This document shows positions 9,303 through 18,620 of a stretch of 64,000 nucleotides of DNA, piece after piece. Origin of the DNA: Candidatus Peregrinibacteria bacterium (lineage in GTDB: Bacteria > Patescibacteriota > Gracilibacteria > Peribacterales > Peribacteraceae); contig JAUSFD010000029.1 in the NCBI GenBank assembly GCA_030649955.1, positions 1 to 64,000 of the forward strand, read 5' to 3'. Numbering within the stretch: position 1 is the stretch's first letter; each line of letters opens with the position of its first letter. A program made the position numbers and the translations under genes. The notes beneath the pieces are model-generated. The model ran no database searches, was not told where the DNA came from, and saw only the letters and a program-made list of their open reading frames with translations.

Positions 9303-11848
9303 CGGGCATCATCGGCACGGAAGCACGTAATCGGGTACTCCTCGATGCGATGCGTGACACGCTCACACACCGCGGGCCGGATAGCAGCGGTACCGTCCAG
9401 CTCCCTCGTGTCGCACTCGCTGCACGGCGACTGAAGATCCTCGATCTCGAGAGTGGGAATCAGCCGATTCGCAACGAGGATGGCACAGTGACAGTGGTCT
9501 TCAACGGAGAGATCTACAATCACAAGGCACTGCGTGAGGAGCTCTCCGTAGCCGGACATCGATTCCAGACGAGGACGGATACAGAAGTGCTCGTCCACGG
9601 CTACGAGCAATGGGGAATTGCGGGGCTCCTCGAGCGCATAGTAGGCATGTTCGCCTTCGCGCTCTACGACCACTCTAGCAACCGTGTCTACCTCGCGAGG
9701 GACCGCGCGGGTGAGAAGCCACTCTTCTACTACGCGGAAGGGATGCAGTTCGCATTCTCCTCGGAGCTCCAGTCGCTGCTGCGCTGTCCGTTCATCGCAC
9801 GAGCGGTCGATCCCGTCTCCCTCTCGCACTACCTCGCCCTCCACTATGTGCCTTCGCCACGGACAATGATCAGGAATGTGCACAAGCTCGTGCCAGGACA
9901 CTACCTCACTGTCAATCCGGCGACTTGCTCGTATCACGACACGTGTTACTGGAGTCTCTCCGCTCAATCGGACCGTGATACCTATGCAATTGCAACGGAG
10001 CGCGTACGCTCTCTCATCACGCAGAGTGTGGAATCCTGCCTCCAGGCAGACGTTCCGGTAGGCATCTTCCTGAGCGGCGGCATCGATTCCAGCATCCTCA
10101 CCGGCATTGCAGCGCAGAAGATGGGGAGTGTATCGACGTTCTCCATCGGCTTCCCGGAGAGCACATTCGACGAGTCCCCTTTGGCGCACCAGGTTGCCGA
10201 CGCATTCTCCACCCGCCACAGCCACTTCGTCTTCTCCGAGCTGGATGCGCTCGCCGCACTCGCCCCCGTGATCGCCGCAATGGACGAGCCATGTGGTGAT
10301 CAAGCGATGCTCCCAACGTACCTCCTCGCGAAGGAAGCGTCGCGCTCGGTGAAGGTCGTGCTGAGCGGCGAGGGGGCAGATGAACTCTTCGGAGGCTACG
10401 ACTACTACCCACGCGCTCGAGCACCATTCTCTCTCGAACGCCTTTTCCGGAGGAGACCGAGTCCGCAGTCATTCCTCGGTGAAATAACGACAACGAGCGG
10501 CTTCCCGCTCCTCACAGAAAAAGTGATGCGCTCCGCGCTCATGACCGAGGAATTCCGACAGGAACTGGAGGGCGGCACTGCGGATTTCTCCCGAACGGAG
10601 GGCGCACTCGCGCAGTTCCGCGATCCGCTGACCCGCGCACAGGCTACCGATTTCCTGACGTGGTTGCCGGATGACCTCCTGCTGAAGGTGGATCGCATGA
10701 CCATGGCCGCATCGATCGAGGGACGCGCACCGTACCTCGACTGGCACCTCATCGAGTACGCGATCAACCTCCCCCACCGGTACAAAGCAAGGGCTACGCT
10801 CTCGAAGGTGATCCTGCGAGAGGCCTTCCGGGATCTCCTTCCACAAAACATCCGCGAACGCCCCAAGTACGCGTTCCGCTTACCGGTAACGCACTGGCTG
10901 CGAACGGCGTTGCGGGAGGAACTCCTCGGGTCTTCCGCAGTCGTGCAGGAGGATGGCATCGATGCATCGGCGTTCCGCTCCCTAATCGACCGCCACCTCG
11001 CCGGAGAGGACCACGCGCGTCTCCTCTACGCGATCATGGTGTACCGGCGGTGGTTCGAACGAGTGCGGGCCCTCCCCGCCACACCGAGCATCGTGTTCGA
11101 CCGAGACACGCTCTCCACGCTCTTCATTCAAGGGAAGGGCATTGAAATCGGCGCTCTCCATCACCCGCTCCCCGTCTCCCCCAAAGCAACGGTGCACTAC
11201 GTGGACAGGTTCTCCGTCCCGGGTCTTCGGCAACACTACCCAGAACTATCGGCTGAGCAATTGGTTCCCGTGAGCATCGTCGACGATGGTGAGACACTGT
11301 CAACTATCCCCGATGGGTCGCAAGATTTCGTCATTGCCAACCACTTCCTCGAGCACTGCGAGGACCCTATCGGCACACTCCTGCAGTTCTTCAGGGTTCT
11401 GCGCCACCATGGACACCTCTACCTTTCTATTCCCGAGAAGCGGTTCTGCTCCTTCGATTGCAAGCGACCTGTTACTCCCCTCTTGCACCTCATAGACGAT
11501 CACCTCAAAGGACCCGAGCATTCGAGGGAAGCACACTACCGTGAATGGGTGAACCATACCTCTCCTCAAGCCTCGACAGCAGAGAAAGTGCAGATTGCCC
11601 ACTCGCTCGCACAGGCAGGCTACAGCATCCATTTTCACGTCTGGACGCAAGAAGAGATGTTCGAGCTCCTCAGATTACTGCGTGCATTTGTGGACTTCGA
11701 AATCGAGGCGTTCCTTCGCAACGTGAATGAGTGCGTCTTCGTGTTGGTGAAGGGGAAACTCGTGGATGAGGAAATGCGCATCTCCTGGCAATCGGAGCGT
11801 AACGCTTTCAAGCAGAGGATCATTGCGCAGCTCGTGCATCGCCTCTAG
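9290..11848 (+). CDS. Glutamine-dependent asparagine synthetase (AsnB-like) fused to a methyltransferase domain
   Basis: The protein begins MCGIAGI, so Cys2 is the N-terminal glutamine amidotransferase nucleophile. The class II glutaminase domain spans ~1-200. The synthetase domain (~210-560) has the PP-loop SGGIDSS and the LSGEGADELFGGYDYYP motif. Residues ~605-852 are extra to the AsnB family (usual length ~600-650) and resemble a type-11 SAM methyltransferase (GIEIGALHHPLP; DFVIANHFLEHCEDP; FRVLRHHGHLYLSIPE). AsnB homologues in glycan clusters often amidate sugar acids rather than make asparagine. With glycosyltransferases upstream and a methyltransferase downstream, a glycan-modifying role is the better inference. 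The start overlaps the preceding gene by 13 nt. Confidence 0.92.
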   Translation: MCGIAGIIGTEARNRVLLDAMRDTLTHRGPDSSGTVQLPRVALAARRLKILDLESGNQPIRNEDGTVTVVFNGEIYNHKALREELSVAGHRFQTRTDTEVLVHGYEQWGIAGLLERIVGMFAFALYDHSSNRVYLARDRAGEKPLFYYAEGMQFAFSSELQSLLRCPFIARAVDPVSLSHYLALHYVPSPRTMIRNVHKLVPGHYLTVNPATCSYHDTCYWSLSAQSDRDTYAIATERVRSLITQSVESCLQADVPVGIFLSGGIDSSILTGIAAQKMGSVSTFSIGFPESTFDESPLAHQVADAFSTRHSHFVFSELDALAALAPVIAAMDEPCGDQAMLPTYLLAKEASRSVKVVLSGEGADELFGGYDYYPRARAPFSLERLFRRRPSPQSFLGEITTTSGFPLLTEKVMRSALMTEEFRQELEGGTADFSRTEGALAQFRDPLTRAQATDFLTWLPDDLLLKVDRMTMAASIEGRAPYLDWHLIEYAINLPHRYKARATLSKVILREAFRDLLPQNIRERPKYAFRLPVTHWLRTALREELLGSSAVVQEDGIDASAFRSLIDRHLAGEDHARLLYAIMVYRRWFERVRALPATPSIVFDRDTLSTLFIQGKGIEIGALHHPLPVSPKATVHYVDRFSVPGLRQHYPELSAEQLVPVSIVDDGETLSTIPDGSQDFVIANHFLEHCEDPIGTLLQFFRVLRHHGHLYLSIPEKRFCSFDCKRPVTPLLHLIDDHLKGPEHSREAHYREWVNHTSPQASTAEKVQIAHSLAQAGYSIHFHVWTQEEMFELLRLLRAFVDFEIEAFLRNVNECVFVLVKGKLVDEEMRISWQSERNAFKQRIIAQLVHRL

Positions 11849-11859
11849 GCTCGCAGCGT

Positions 11860-12771
11860 ATGCGCAATGCGATCGTCGCGAAGTACTGGGATAAGCAGTT
11901 CGCCAGGATGGAAGGGGACAACGGGTACTGGACGAACAACGTGATCGTCGCCGAGCACATCAATACCCTCATGACCGGAGAGAACACGCGGTGGTTACCG
12001 TGGCTATTCCACTCGTACTTTGGAGAACGCACATTCCGCTCTGCCCTCAGCGTGTGCTGCGGGAATGGTTCGCAAGAATTGGACATGTACAACACTGGAT
12101 GTGTTGAGCAGATCCATGGATTCGATCTCTCTCCTGGAGCAATTCAGAGTGCACGAGAGCGCTTCTCTACTGCGGGAATTCACGATGCTGCCTTCCGCTT
12201 CCAGGTGGAAGATGCGCGAGAGTTCTCTGCCCCCGATCATTCGTACGACCTCATTCTCTGCGCCGGAGCGCTGCATCACCTCCGCGACCTCGAGTCCACA
12301 CTTGCGAACATGCACTCGCTCCTCAGCGATGATGGGTTCTTCGTGCTCGTGGAGTACGTAGGACCGAACTACCACCAGTGGACTCCATTGCAGTTGAGTG
12401 CGACGAACAGCATCCTCGAACGCATCGATCCCCTCTTATTACGCAATCATCAGCGAGAATTCCTTAAACGCCCGAGTCGCACACGCATGCTGCTCTCCGA
12501 CCCTTCGGAATCTCCGCGGTCGCAGGAGATCCCCCACCTTGTGCGGAACTCCTTCCGCGTCGTCTACGAGCGCGCGTACAACGGAACGCTCATTCACCCC
12601 CTGCATCCACTGCTCAACGCGGATCTCGTGAATGTAGACGACGAAGATTTCGATGCGCTCGTCCGCTCCGTCATCTCTCTAGAAGCCGATCTCATCCAGC
12701 AGGGTGTCCTCTCGTCGGACTTCATCTTCATGGTCTGCCGGAAATCACCCCAGAGCAGACACAGCATGTGA
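11860..12771 (+). CDS. Class I SAM-dependent methyltransferase
   Basis: This 303-residue protein carries motif I in degenerate form (ALSVCCGNGSQELDM, ~60-75), an acidic motif II (GFDLSPGAIQSARERF) and a post-motif with YDLILCAGALHHLRD, as in Methyltransf_11/25 enzymes. It starts 11 nt after the AsnB fusion and is the last gene of the rightward glycan operon. Its 3' end overlaps the convergent ABC ATPase gene by 27 nt. The substrate is unknown; a sugar or glycan terminus is inferred from context. Confidence 0.87.
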   Translation: MRNAIVAKYWDKQFARMEGDNGYWTNNVIVAEHINTLMTGENTRWLPWLFHSYFGERTFRSALSVCCGNGSQELDMYNTGCVEQIHGFDLSPGAIQSARERFSTAGIHDAAFRFQVEDAREFSAPDHSYDLILCAGALHHLRDLESTLANMHSLLSDDGFFVLVEYVGPNYHQWTPLQLSATNSILERIDPLLLRNHQREFLKRPSRTRMLLSDPSESPRSQEIPHLVRNSFRVVYERAYNGTLIHPLHPLLNADLVNVDDEDFDALVRSVISLEADLIQQGVLSSDFIFMVCRKSPQSRHSM

Positions 12772-13473
12772 TATGGGGACTACCGACTCTTCCCTCTCGA
12801 TCCGACCACGCTCGAGGAAGAGCACCCTGTCGCAGATTTCTTCGAGGGACGGGAGACTGTGGCTCACGAGGATCACTGCCTTGCCCCTCCGCTTCATGGA
12901 TTGCAGGTAGTCCTTGCACCGATCCTGGAATTCCCGATCCCCCACGGCCATGACTTCATCGAGGAGGTAGATGTCTGCGTCGATGTGTGCGATCGCTGCG
13001 AACGCCAACCGGAGTTTCATCCCCGTGCTGTAGCACTTAAACGGCCACTGCTCGAACATCCCAAGGCCAGCGAAATCGAGAATCTCCCGCATCCTCCTGC
13101 TCGACTCTCTCCCGGAAATGCCATGGAGGAGGTTGTGGAAGCGAATGTTTTCCTCTGCTGTCCGTTCCGGATGGAACCCTACACCGAGATCGAAGAAGCA
13201 GGAGAGTGTTCCTCCTCTGTACACAGATCCCGCATCCGGGCGCATGAGGCCAGCGAGGATCCGCAGCAGCGTCGTCTTGCCACCTCCATTGGGACCGTAG
13301 AGGCCAAGCCACTCACCAGTTCGTAGAGAGAGGGAGACATTCTGCAATGCCTGCACATGTTGCTGCTTGCGATGCAATCTCCAGCGCAGCAGGTGATCCT
13401 GTAGGAGGACGGACGGGAGTGTCGCACGCCGGAACGTCTTCGAGATCTCCGTGCAGGAGAGGATGGAGGGCAC
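12745..13473 (-). CDS. ABC transporter ATP-binding protein, Wzt/TagH type
   Basis: This 242-residue ATPase has Walker A GPNGGGKT (Gly in place of the usual Ala), signature region YSTGMKLRLAFA (the degenerate form typical of Wzt/TagH polysaccharide exporters) and Walker B IYLLDEVMAVGD. It starts at a GTG 42 nt after the permease stop, so the two form an exporter pair. It lacks the C-terminal carbohydrate-binding domain of long Wzt proteins. Substrate selection by chain cap is therefore unlikely, and a TagGH-like mode is more probable. It should power export of a lipid-linked glycan made by the neighbouring enzymes. Confidence 0.92.
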   Translation of the reverse strand: MPSILSCTEISKTFRRATLPSVLLQDHLLRWRLHRKQQHVQALQNVSLSLRTGEWLGLYGPNGGGKTTLLRILAGLMRPDAGSVYRGGTLSCFFDLGVGFHPERTAEENIRFHNLLHGISGRESSRRMREILDFAGLGMFEQWPFKCYSTGMKLRLAFAAIAHIDADIYLLDEVMAVGDREFQDRCKDYLQSMKRRGKAVILVSHSLPSLEEICDRVLFLERGRIEREESVVPISHAVSALG

Positions 13474-13514
13474 TGTCGAACTCTACCAGAATTCGCTGGT
13501 GATCAGGTGCGGGG

Positions 13515-14357
13515 TTAGTACTCCTCAACGAAGTACGGGCTGCGCTTCCGGAAAATCAGGAATCCCAGGAGGAAGATGAGCGCGCAGACTGCACTCGTCC
13601 CCAGAACGTGGTGGGGGCTCGGGATCCCCTCAGTTTGCGCGTAGAGGAATGTCCTTCTCGCATCGTGGATGAGGATGGAGAGCGGCTGGAAGCGCACGAA
13701 AATCTGGAAGAACCCCCACAACGACAGGGAGAGCGACTCTCTGAAGAGATTCGCGAGTTCATGGATAACCGTCCCCTGCACCACGTACTGGTACGCAACT
13801 GGCGTGAGCCAGAAGAGCACCTGCAGCGCAATCTCCCAGAGGTGGCGGATGTCCTGGTACTTGAGGAAGTATGCACTCAGCGCCATCCCCACGCCGAGCG
13901 CCAGGAGCGTCATCTGCGGGAGGAGGATCAAGAAGTAGAGCAGACTCGACGACGGCGGGACGCCGAGGAGAAATCCGAAGAGGAGGAAGATGAGGACGTG
14001 CGTGAGGAAGATGATCGCATTCGTCCATCCCACTGCGAAGATGAGGAGCACACGGGGAAAGACGACCTTCTGGATGATCGGCGCCTTGTCGATGAGCATC
14101 GTAATGCACCCGTATGTGGTCGAGGCGAAATGCTCCCAAACGATGAGGCCGAGGAAGAGGTACAGGGGGTACTGGGGGATCGCGGGGCCAACCAGCGGCT
14201 GGAACACGAACAGGATGACGAGAAACTTCATGAGGGGCGCAATGAACGACCAGAGGTACCCAAGGACCGACCCACGGTACTTCAGGACGAAATCCGCCCA
14301 TCCAATGGCACACACGACGCGTAGCATGTGCCCTGGAGTGAACGGACGAGCAGACAC
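13515..14357 (-). CDS. ABC-2 type polysaccharide export permease, Wzm/TagG type
   Basis: The 280-residue integral membrane protein has about six hydrophobic segments and the N-terminal family motif FVLKYRGSVLGYLWSFIAPL followed by QPLVG.....YPLYLFLGLIVWEHF, typical of Wzm/TagG permeases. A GTG at 14357 is the likely start; an ATG ten codons later is possible. It pairs with the downstream ATPase as an inner-membrane exporter. It lies between the glycan-assembly genes and two SGNH-like genes on the same strand. Confidence 0.92.
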   Translation of the reverse strand: MSARPFTPGHMLRVVCAIGWADFVLKYRGSVLGYLWSFIAPLMKFLVILFVFQPLVGPAIPQYPLYLFLGLIVWEHFASTTYGCITMLIDKAPIIQKVVFPRVLLIFAVGWTNAIIFLTHVLIFLLFGFLLGVPPSSSLLYFLILLPQMTLLALGVGMALSAYFLKYQDIRHLWEIALQVLFWLTPVAYQYVVQGTVIHELANLFRESLSLSLWGFFQIFVRFQPLSILIHDARRTFLYAQTEGIPSPHHVLGTSAVCALIFLLGFLIFRKRSPYFVEEY

Positions 14358-14380
14358 GCGAGCATCCTACCACGCGAGCA

Positions 14381-15772
14381 CTAGCGCTTTCGCAAATCTT
14401 TCAGCATTGCCTCAGCAATGGCTTCGCCCATGAGTGCGTATCCGCGATGCGTGAAGTGACAACACGTATCGACGTAGATCGTCTCCTCATGCTTCGCGAA
14501 GAGCTGTGTGAGATCGTGGAAAGACTCCCCCTCCTTCTGTAGCTCTTGGCCCGCGCGGATGAAGACGGGGTACCCCTTCTCTATGGGGGATCGGAATCGG
14601 TGATTCTCATCGAATCCCTGCACCTTCTCCTCAGTGTTGAAAGGCTTCGATCCGGGGAGGTACTGATTGGGCTGCAGGAAGTGGAAATACGACATGTCGT
14701 TCGCTTCGGCGAGGCGGCGCATCTGCCGGGAACTCTCCTTCCAGTGATTCGCAAGCACAGGGTAGAGGAGATCTCGATCGTCGAAGGAAAACCGCGGACC
14801 GGTCACCTGCTCGCTCGTCCAGCGCTCGCTCTCGTCACTCTTCTGCGCCTCTTCGAGGGACACCTCGCTAAAGCTCACCTTCACGCGCATGAAGTGATCC
14901 TGGATGGCCCACAGGAATGCCGCGGTCGCGCTGTATCGTAAGTGGAGAAAAGTCTCCGCGAGCTGCTGGCGGCGCAGCTTCAGGTAGTACGTGTACCCCG
15001 TCAGGTACCGCACCTGCGGACCTGCGTAATTGATCATGCGAATCGACCAGCGCCAGGGGTAGAATGGGAAGATTTTCCGAGAGAAGTTCTCATCCGCTGG
15101 CATGGCAATGTCATTGAATCCGTCGACGTTCACGATCATATCGAAGTGACCCCCCAGGGTGAGGAGGTACGTGAGCGCGAGGAGCTGCTGGGGTTGCCGG
15201 TACGCGCCCAGGGCAATGGTGATGAAGGAAATTTCCTTCCCTGCGAACAACGGATCGCGTTCGAGCACCTTCTTCAACGAGCCTGATCCGTATGCAGCGA
15301 GCTGCGCTGCGACAGAACCCCCGAAAATGCCGATAATGACCTTGTCGTCCGACGATTGTTGCAGCACAGGTTCACGACTTGTGACAAAGCCGTACATCTC
15401 CTCTCCGCTCCCAGAACTGCCCACATACCCAAGGTACGGGTGAAGGATTTCCCCCTGTTCGATGAGGCTGCGCGTGTTCCCATCATCTTCATCCTGGTTG
15501 AAGAGGAGGTGCGTATCCTGTTCACCCGCCGCAATCGCCTCCATCATCTCCCGCACTCTGCTGTAGGAGAACCACGCGTTTGTGAGGATGGAGAACATGA
15601 TCGCAGAGATCACCTCCACACTCAGGACTACCACGAGGAACGTCGCCGTAGGGAGGAGGATGCGCTTCCAGGGAGGGGGACTGCTCCGCTTCACCCAGGG
15701 AACAACCCTATTCACCATCTGGGAAATTGCACGTCTCATCATCTTGCCGACTATGAACCATGTTCCCTTCAT
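14381..15772 (-). CDS. Membrane-anchored SGNH/GDSL-hydrolase-like protein
   Basis: This 463-residue protein has one N-terminal membrane segment (~35-60) and then an extracytoplasmic SGNH-like domain. A block I-like GGSVAAQL (~150) gives a candidate Ser, an IVNVDGFND region fits the Asn block, and a C-terminal DTCCHFTHRGYALMG gives candidate Asp/His residues. Such proteins often act as O-acetyl esterases or acetyltransferase partners on surface glycans, but no substrate is evident. It is a paralogue of the gene directly upstream, whose stop is 15 nt away, so the two are cotranscribed. The Wzm/Wzt genes follow on the same strand. Confidence 0.75.
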   Translation of the reverse strand: MKGTWFIVGKMMRRAISQMVNRVVPWVKRSSPPPWKRILLPTATFLVVVLSVEVISAIMFSILTNAWFSYSRVREMMEAIAAGEQDTHLLFNQDEDDGNTRSLIEQGEILHPYLGYVGSSGSGEEMYGFVTSREPVLQQSSDDKVIIGIFGGSVAAQLAAYGSGSLKKVLERDPLFAGKEISFITIALGAYRQPQQLLALTYLLTLGGHFDMIVNVDGFNDIAMPADENFSRKIFPFYPWRWSIRMINYAGPQVRYLTGYTYYLKLRRQQLAETFLHLRYSATAAFLWAIQDHFMRVKVSFSEVSLEEAQKSDESERWTSEQVTGPRFSFDDRDLLYPVLANHWKESSRQMRRLAEANDMSYFHFLQPNQYLPGSKPFNTEEKVQGFDENHRFRSPIEKGYPVFIRAGQELQKEGESFHDLTQLFAKHEETIYVDTCCHFTHRGYALMGEAIAEAMLKDLRKR

Positions 15773-15787
15773 CGTGAAGAGTCTCCC

Positions 15788-17167
15788 TTAACGCATATTC
15801 TCGAGCATGAACTCTCCAATGCGTCGGCCCATGATCTTCGATCCCTCCGGCACCACATGGCAGCAATCGTAGTAGAGCGGTTCTCGCGTGTTGCGGAACA
15901 CCATACTCAGATTATCGAACCGCACACCCTGCGAACGGAGTTGTTCACCGGCGTTGTGCAGAAGCGGATAACCGAGATTCACCAACTCCTCCGATGGGAA
16001 TGGGCCAGCGAAGGCCAATACGCTCTCCTCAACCGTCAGGGGCTTCGAGCCCTCTAGACGCGCTGTAGGCTGGAGGAAATGGAAGTACTGGATGCCCATA
16101 CCCTCACTCAGATAGTGCATCAGAAGGGAAGCCCGTTGCCAGTGTGCGATGATATCGCGCACCATTGTTGCCTCATCTGCGTAGGAACGGTGTGGTCCCG
16201 CGACGATGTACTGCTGTTCGTCCTGTGGATCGAATGCCTGAAGGAGCGCATCCTGCCGCGCAATCTTGCGCAGAAAGTACCCATCCCAGAGCTTCCAGGC
16301 CATCCCCCCCGTCATGCTGAAGCGGAGGGGGGAGCGCAGGTACCGCTGCGCCCACTCGGATCGCTTCTGTGTCAGGTACGAGAGCTGACCGATGACGGGG
16401 AAGATGCTCGCATTCTCCTCCGCCTGGATGCGGAAGAACCACGATCGCGGGTAGAAGGGAAAGACGTGCTTCGGGATGTTCTCGTACGAGGGGAGGATGA
16501 TCTCGTTGAGTCCATCGATGTTCACCACGGCATCCAGGTGTCCCCCGAGGGAGAGGTAGTAGTTGAGAGCGAGGAGCTGCTGAGGCTGCTTGTATCCCGG
16601 GAGAGCTAAGGAAACGATCTCGATGTTCTTCCCCGCGAAGAACGGATGCCTCTTTAGAGTCGCACGCAGTTCCCCTGCACCGTCGAGCACGAAGAACCTC
16701 GAGAGAGATCCCCCCAGAATCCCAATGGTGAACGTGCCCTCGGAAGCAGATCGCAGCCACGTTCCGGGTACTTCCTGGAACCCGTAGTACGCACCTGTCC
16801 CAAGGGAGACTGTTGCCTCGTTCACGAACCCGAGGTAGGGGTGGAGCACCTCATGTCGTATCCAGTCTGGTCGTCCACTGGATGAGTCTCCCGTACGTTT
16901 CTCCTCCCCTCGCATGTCCAGCACGGCGTACGGTGATGCCTCACTACGAGCGACGAGTTCCTTGGCATCCATCTCCATGTCTCTCCAGCTCGTCCAGTCC
17001 TTCCGCTGCAGAGAGATTCCTAGGAAGGACAGGAACTCCACACTGATGAGAAAGAGCACTCCCCCTATCCACCTGTTCCTCCTGAGAAATGGTAGGAATG
17101 CCTGCCGGATGTGTTTCAGAAAGAGAGCAGCCTTCTTCCCCGTCACAGAACGTTCGCGCACATGCAT
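15788..17167 (-). CDS. Membrane-anchored SGNH/GDSL-hydrolase-like protein (paralogue)
   Basis: It shares the architecture of the downstream gene: an N-terminal membrane segment, GGSLSRFF near the Ser block, a shared Gly-Tyr/Arg-x-Gln-Pro-Gln-Gln-Leu-Leu-Ala-Leu stretch, VVNIDGLNE and a C-terminal DCCHVVPEGSKIMG. The start is placed at the ATG at 17167 rather than the longer open frame to 17215. A consensus-like promoter (TTGACA-N16-TAAGCT) ends 7 nt before this ATG and would leave no room for the upstream extension. The pair probably modifies or hydrolyses acyl groups on exported glycan; this is an inference from fold and neighbours. Confidence 0.75.
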   Translation of the reverse strand: MHVRERSVTGKKAALFLKHIRQAFLPFLRRNRWIGGVLFLISVEFLSFLGISLQRKDWTSWRDMEMDAKELVARSEASPYAVLDMRGEEKRTGDSSSGRPDWIRHEVLHPYLGFVNEATVSLGTGAYYGFQEVPGTWLRSASEGTFTIGILGGSLSRFFVLDGAGELRATLKRHPFFAGKNIEIVSLALPGYKQPQQLLALNYYLSLGGHLDAVVNIDGLNEIILPSYENIPKHVFPFYPRSWFFRIQAEENASIFPVIGQLSYLTQKRSEWAQRYLRSPLRFSMTGGMAWKLWDGYFLRKIARQDALLQAFDPQDEQQYIVAGPHRSYADEATMVRDIIAHWQRASLLMHYLSEGMGIQYFHFLQPTARLEGSKPLTVEESVLAFAGPFPSEELVNLGYPLLHNAGEQLRSQGVRFDNLSMVFRNTREPLYYDCCHVVPEGSKIMGRRIGEFMLENMR

Positions 17168-17174
17168 GGATGGA

Positions 17175-17202
17175 AGCTTAGGCAAGGCACTCACTTTGTC
17201 AA
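17175..17202 (-). promoter_or_regulatory. Sigma70-like promoter of the SGNH-like operon, leaderless configuration
   Basis: On the minus strand TTGACA (17197-17202) and TAAGCT (17175-17180) are separated by 16 nt. The hexamer ends 7 nt before the ATG at 17167, so transcription would begin at or next to the start codon. No Shine-Dalgarno sequence is present. Confidence 0.6.
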
Positions 17203-17228
17203 AGCAGCTTCCCAACCGAACAACATCC

Positions 17229-18620
17229 TCAGATTTCCAGCACTTCCTCCCGCTCCGGCAGCGACACGCGGAGCCCCTTCGCCTCCAGTCGCTGCCCGAA
17301 GGGCGCCATCTGCTCCACTTCCCCGTGCACGAGGATGACGTGCTTGAGGCCCTCTACTGCACCCACGTACGCATCGAGATCATCCTGATCCCCATGGCCG
17401 GAGTACGCGTCGATGTACACCACTTCCGCTTTCTTCTCGTACATCTCGTCGAAGATTTTCACCTCCGTTACGGTAGGATCGACGATCTTGCGCCCCAGCG
17501 TGTGCTCCGCCATGAAGCCGACCGCGACGATGGTGTTGCGCGCATTCTCGATCTCGTTCTTCAGGTGGTGGCGGATGCGGCCCGCTTCACACATGCCTGA
17601 TGCGGCCATAATGATCATGGGGCCGGACGTGCCACTGAGCGCCTTACTCTCGTCGACGCTCTCCGTGTACCGCACGAGGGAGAACTGGAACGGGTTGTGC
17701 TGCTTACTGAGGAATGCCTCGAATATCTCACGGTCGTAGCACTCCGGGTGCTTCATGAAGACTTCCGTGACGTGGGAAGCGAGCGGCGAGTCGATGACGA
17801 TCGGGATCGAGGGGATCTCCTTGGCATCCCAGAGGAGGTGCAAGTCATACACGATCTCCTGCGTCCTCTCGAGCGAGAACGCGGGGATGATGACTTTCCC
17901 TCCACGCTTCGCTGTCGCAACGATCACTTCCTGGAGACGGTGCTTCGCGGTCTCGATGCTCTCGTGCCTCCGGTTCCCGTAGGTGCTCTCGCAGATGAGT
18001 GCTTCTACCGGTGGCATCGGGCTCGGGTCGCGGATGATGGGGAGCGTAGAGCGCCCCAGGTCGCCGCTGAAGCCGATGCGTCTGGTAGTCCCGTTCTCCT
18101 GGATCTCCAGCACCACCATCGCGGCACCGATGATGTGTCCCGAGTCGAGGAATTGTGCTCGGATCCCGGGGCATACATCGAACCAATCGGTGTAATTCTT
18201 CCCCTGGAAGAGTCGCATGCAATCGATGGCATCCTGCTGCGTGTAGAGCGGGCCCGGCGGCTGGAGCATCGAGGTCGGCAGGTGCTTGAGGAAGAATTCC
18301 TCATCCTTCTCCTGGATGTAGCCGCTGTCCTTGAGCATCACTGCGGAGAGGTCCTTCGTCGCGTACGTGCAGTGCACGGGACCGCGGTAGCCCTGCTTGT
18401 AGAGGAGCGGGATGCGGCCGACGTGATCCATGTGCGCATGCGACAGCACCACAGCATCGATCTCTGTAGGTTCGAAGGTGAACTTCACATTCTTCTCCAC
18501 AGCTTCCTGGCGGTGACCCTGGAAGAGTCCGCAGTCGAGCAGGATGCGTTTCCCTCCCACACGAAGCTCATGGCAGGTGCCAGTGACTTCCCGGGCTGCA
18601 CCGTGGGGAACTATCTGCAT
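17229..18620 (-). CDS. Beta-CASP metallo-beta-lactamase-fold RNase/exonuclease-like protein
   Basis: The product is 463 residues from the ATG at 18620 (MQIVPHG). It has the MBL metal motif HAHMDH, a beta-CASP insert with FSLERTQEI and PLASHVTEVF, MAASGMCEAGR, and a C-terminal RMMBL part (YSGHGDQDD; ILVHGE). The order and length fit prokaryotic CPSF/YSH1-like ribonucleases of the RNA-processing MBL group. The reading frame stays open to 18794, but that extension is repeat-derived. The sequence around the start codon is duplicated three more times upstream (see the repeat entry). It is probably a cytoplasmic RNA-processing enzyme; the exact substrate is unknown. Confidence 0.9.
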   Translation of the reverse strand: MQIVPHGAAREVTGTCHELRVGGKRILLDCGLFQGHRQEAVEKNVKFTFEPTEIDAVVLSHAHMDHVGRIPLLYKQGYRGPVHCTYATKDLSAVMLKDSGYIQEKDEEFFLKHLPTSMLQPPGPLYTQQDAIDCMRLFQGKNYTDWFDVCPGIRAQFLDSGHIIGAAMVVLEIQENGTTRRIGFSGDLGRSTLPIIRDPSPMPPVEALICESTYGNRRHESIETAKHRLQEVIVATAKRGGKVIIPAFSLERTQEIVYDLHLLWDAKEIPSIPIVIDSPLASHVTEVFMKHPECYDREIFEAFLSKQHNPFQFSLVRYTESVDESKALSGTSGPMIIMAASGMCEAGRIRHHLKNEIENARNTIVAVGFMAEHTLGRKIVDPTVTEVKIFDEMYEKKAEVVYIDAYSGHGDQDDLDAYVGAVEGLKHVILVHGEVEQMAPFGQRLEAKGLRVSLPEREEVLEI

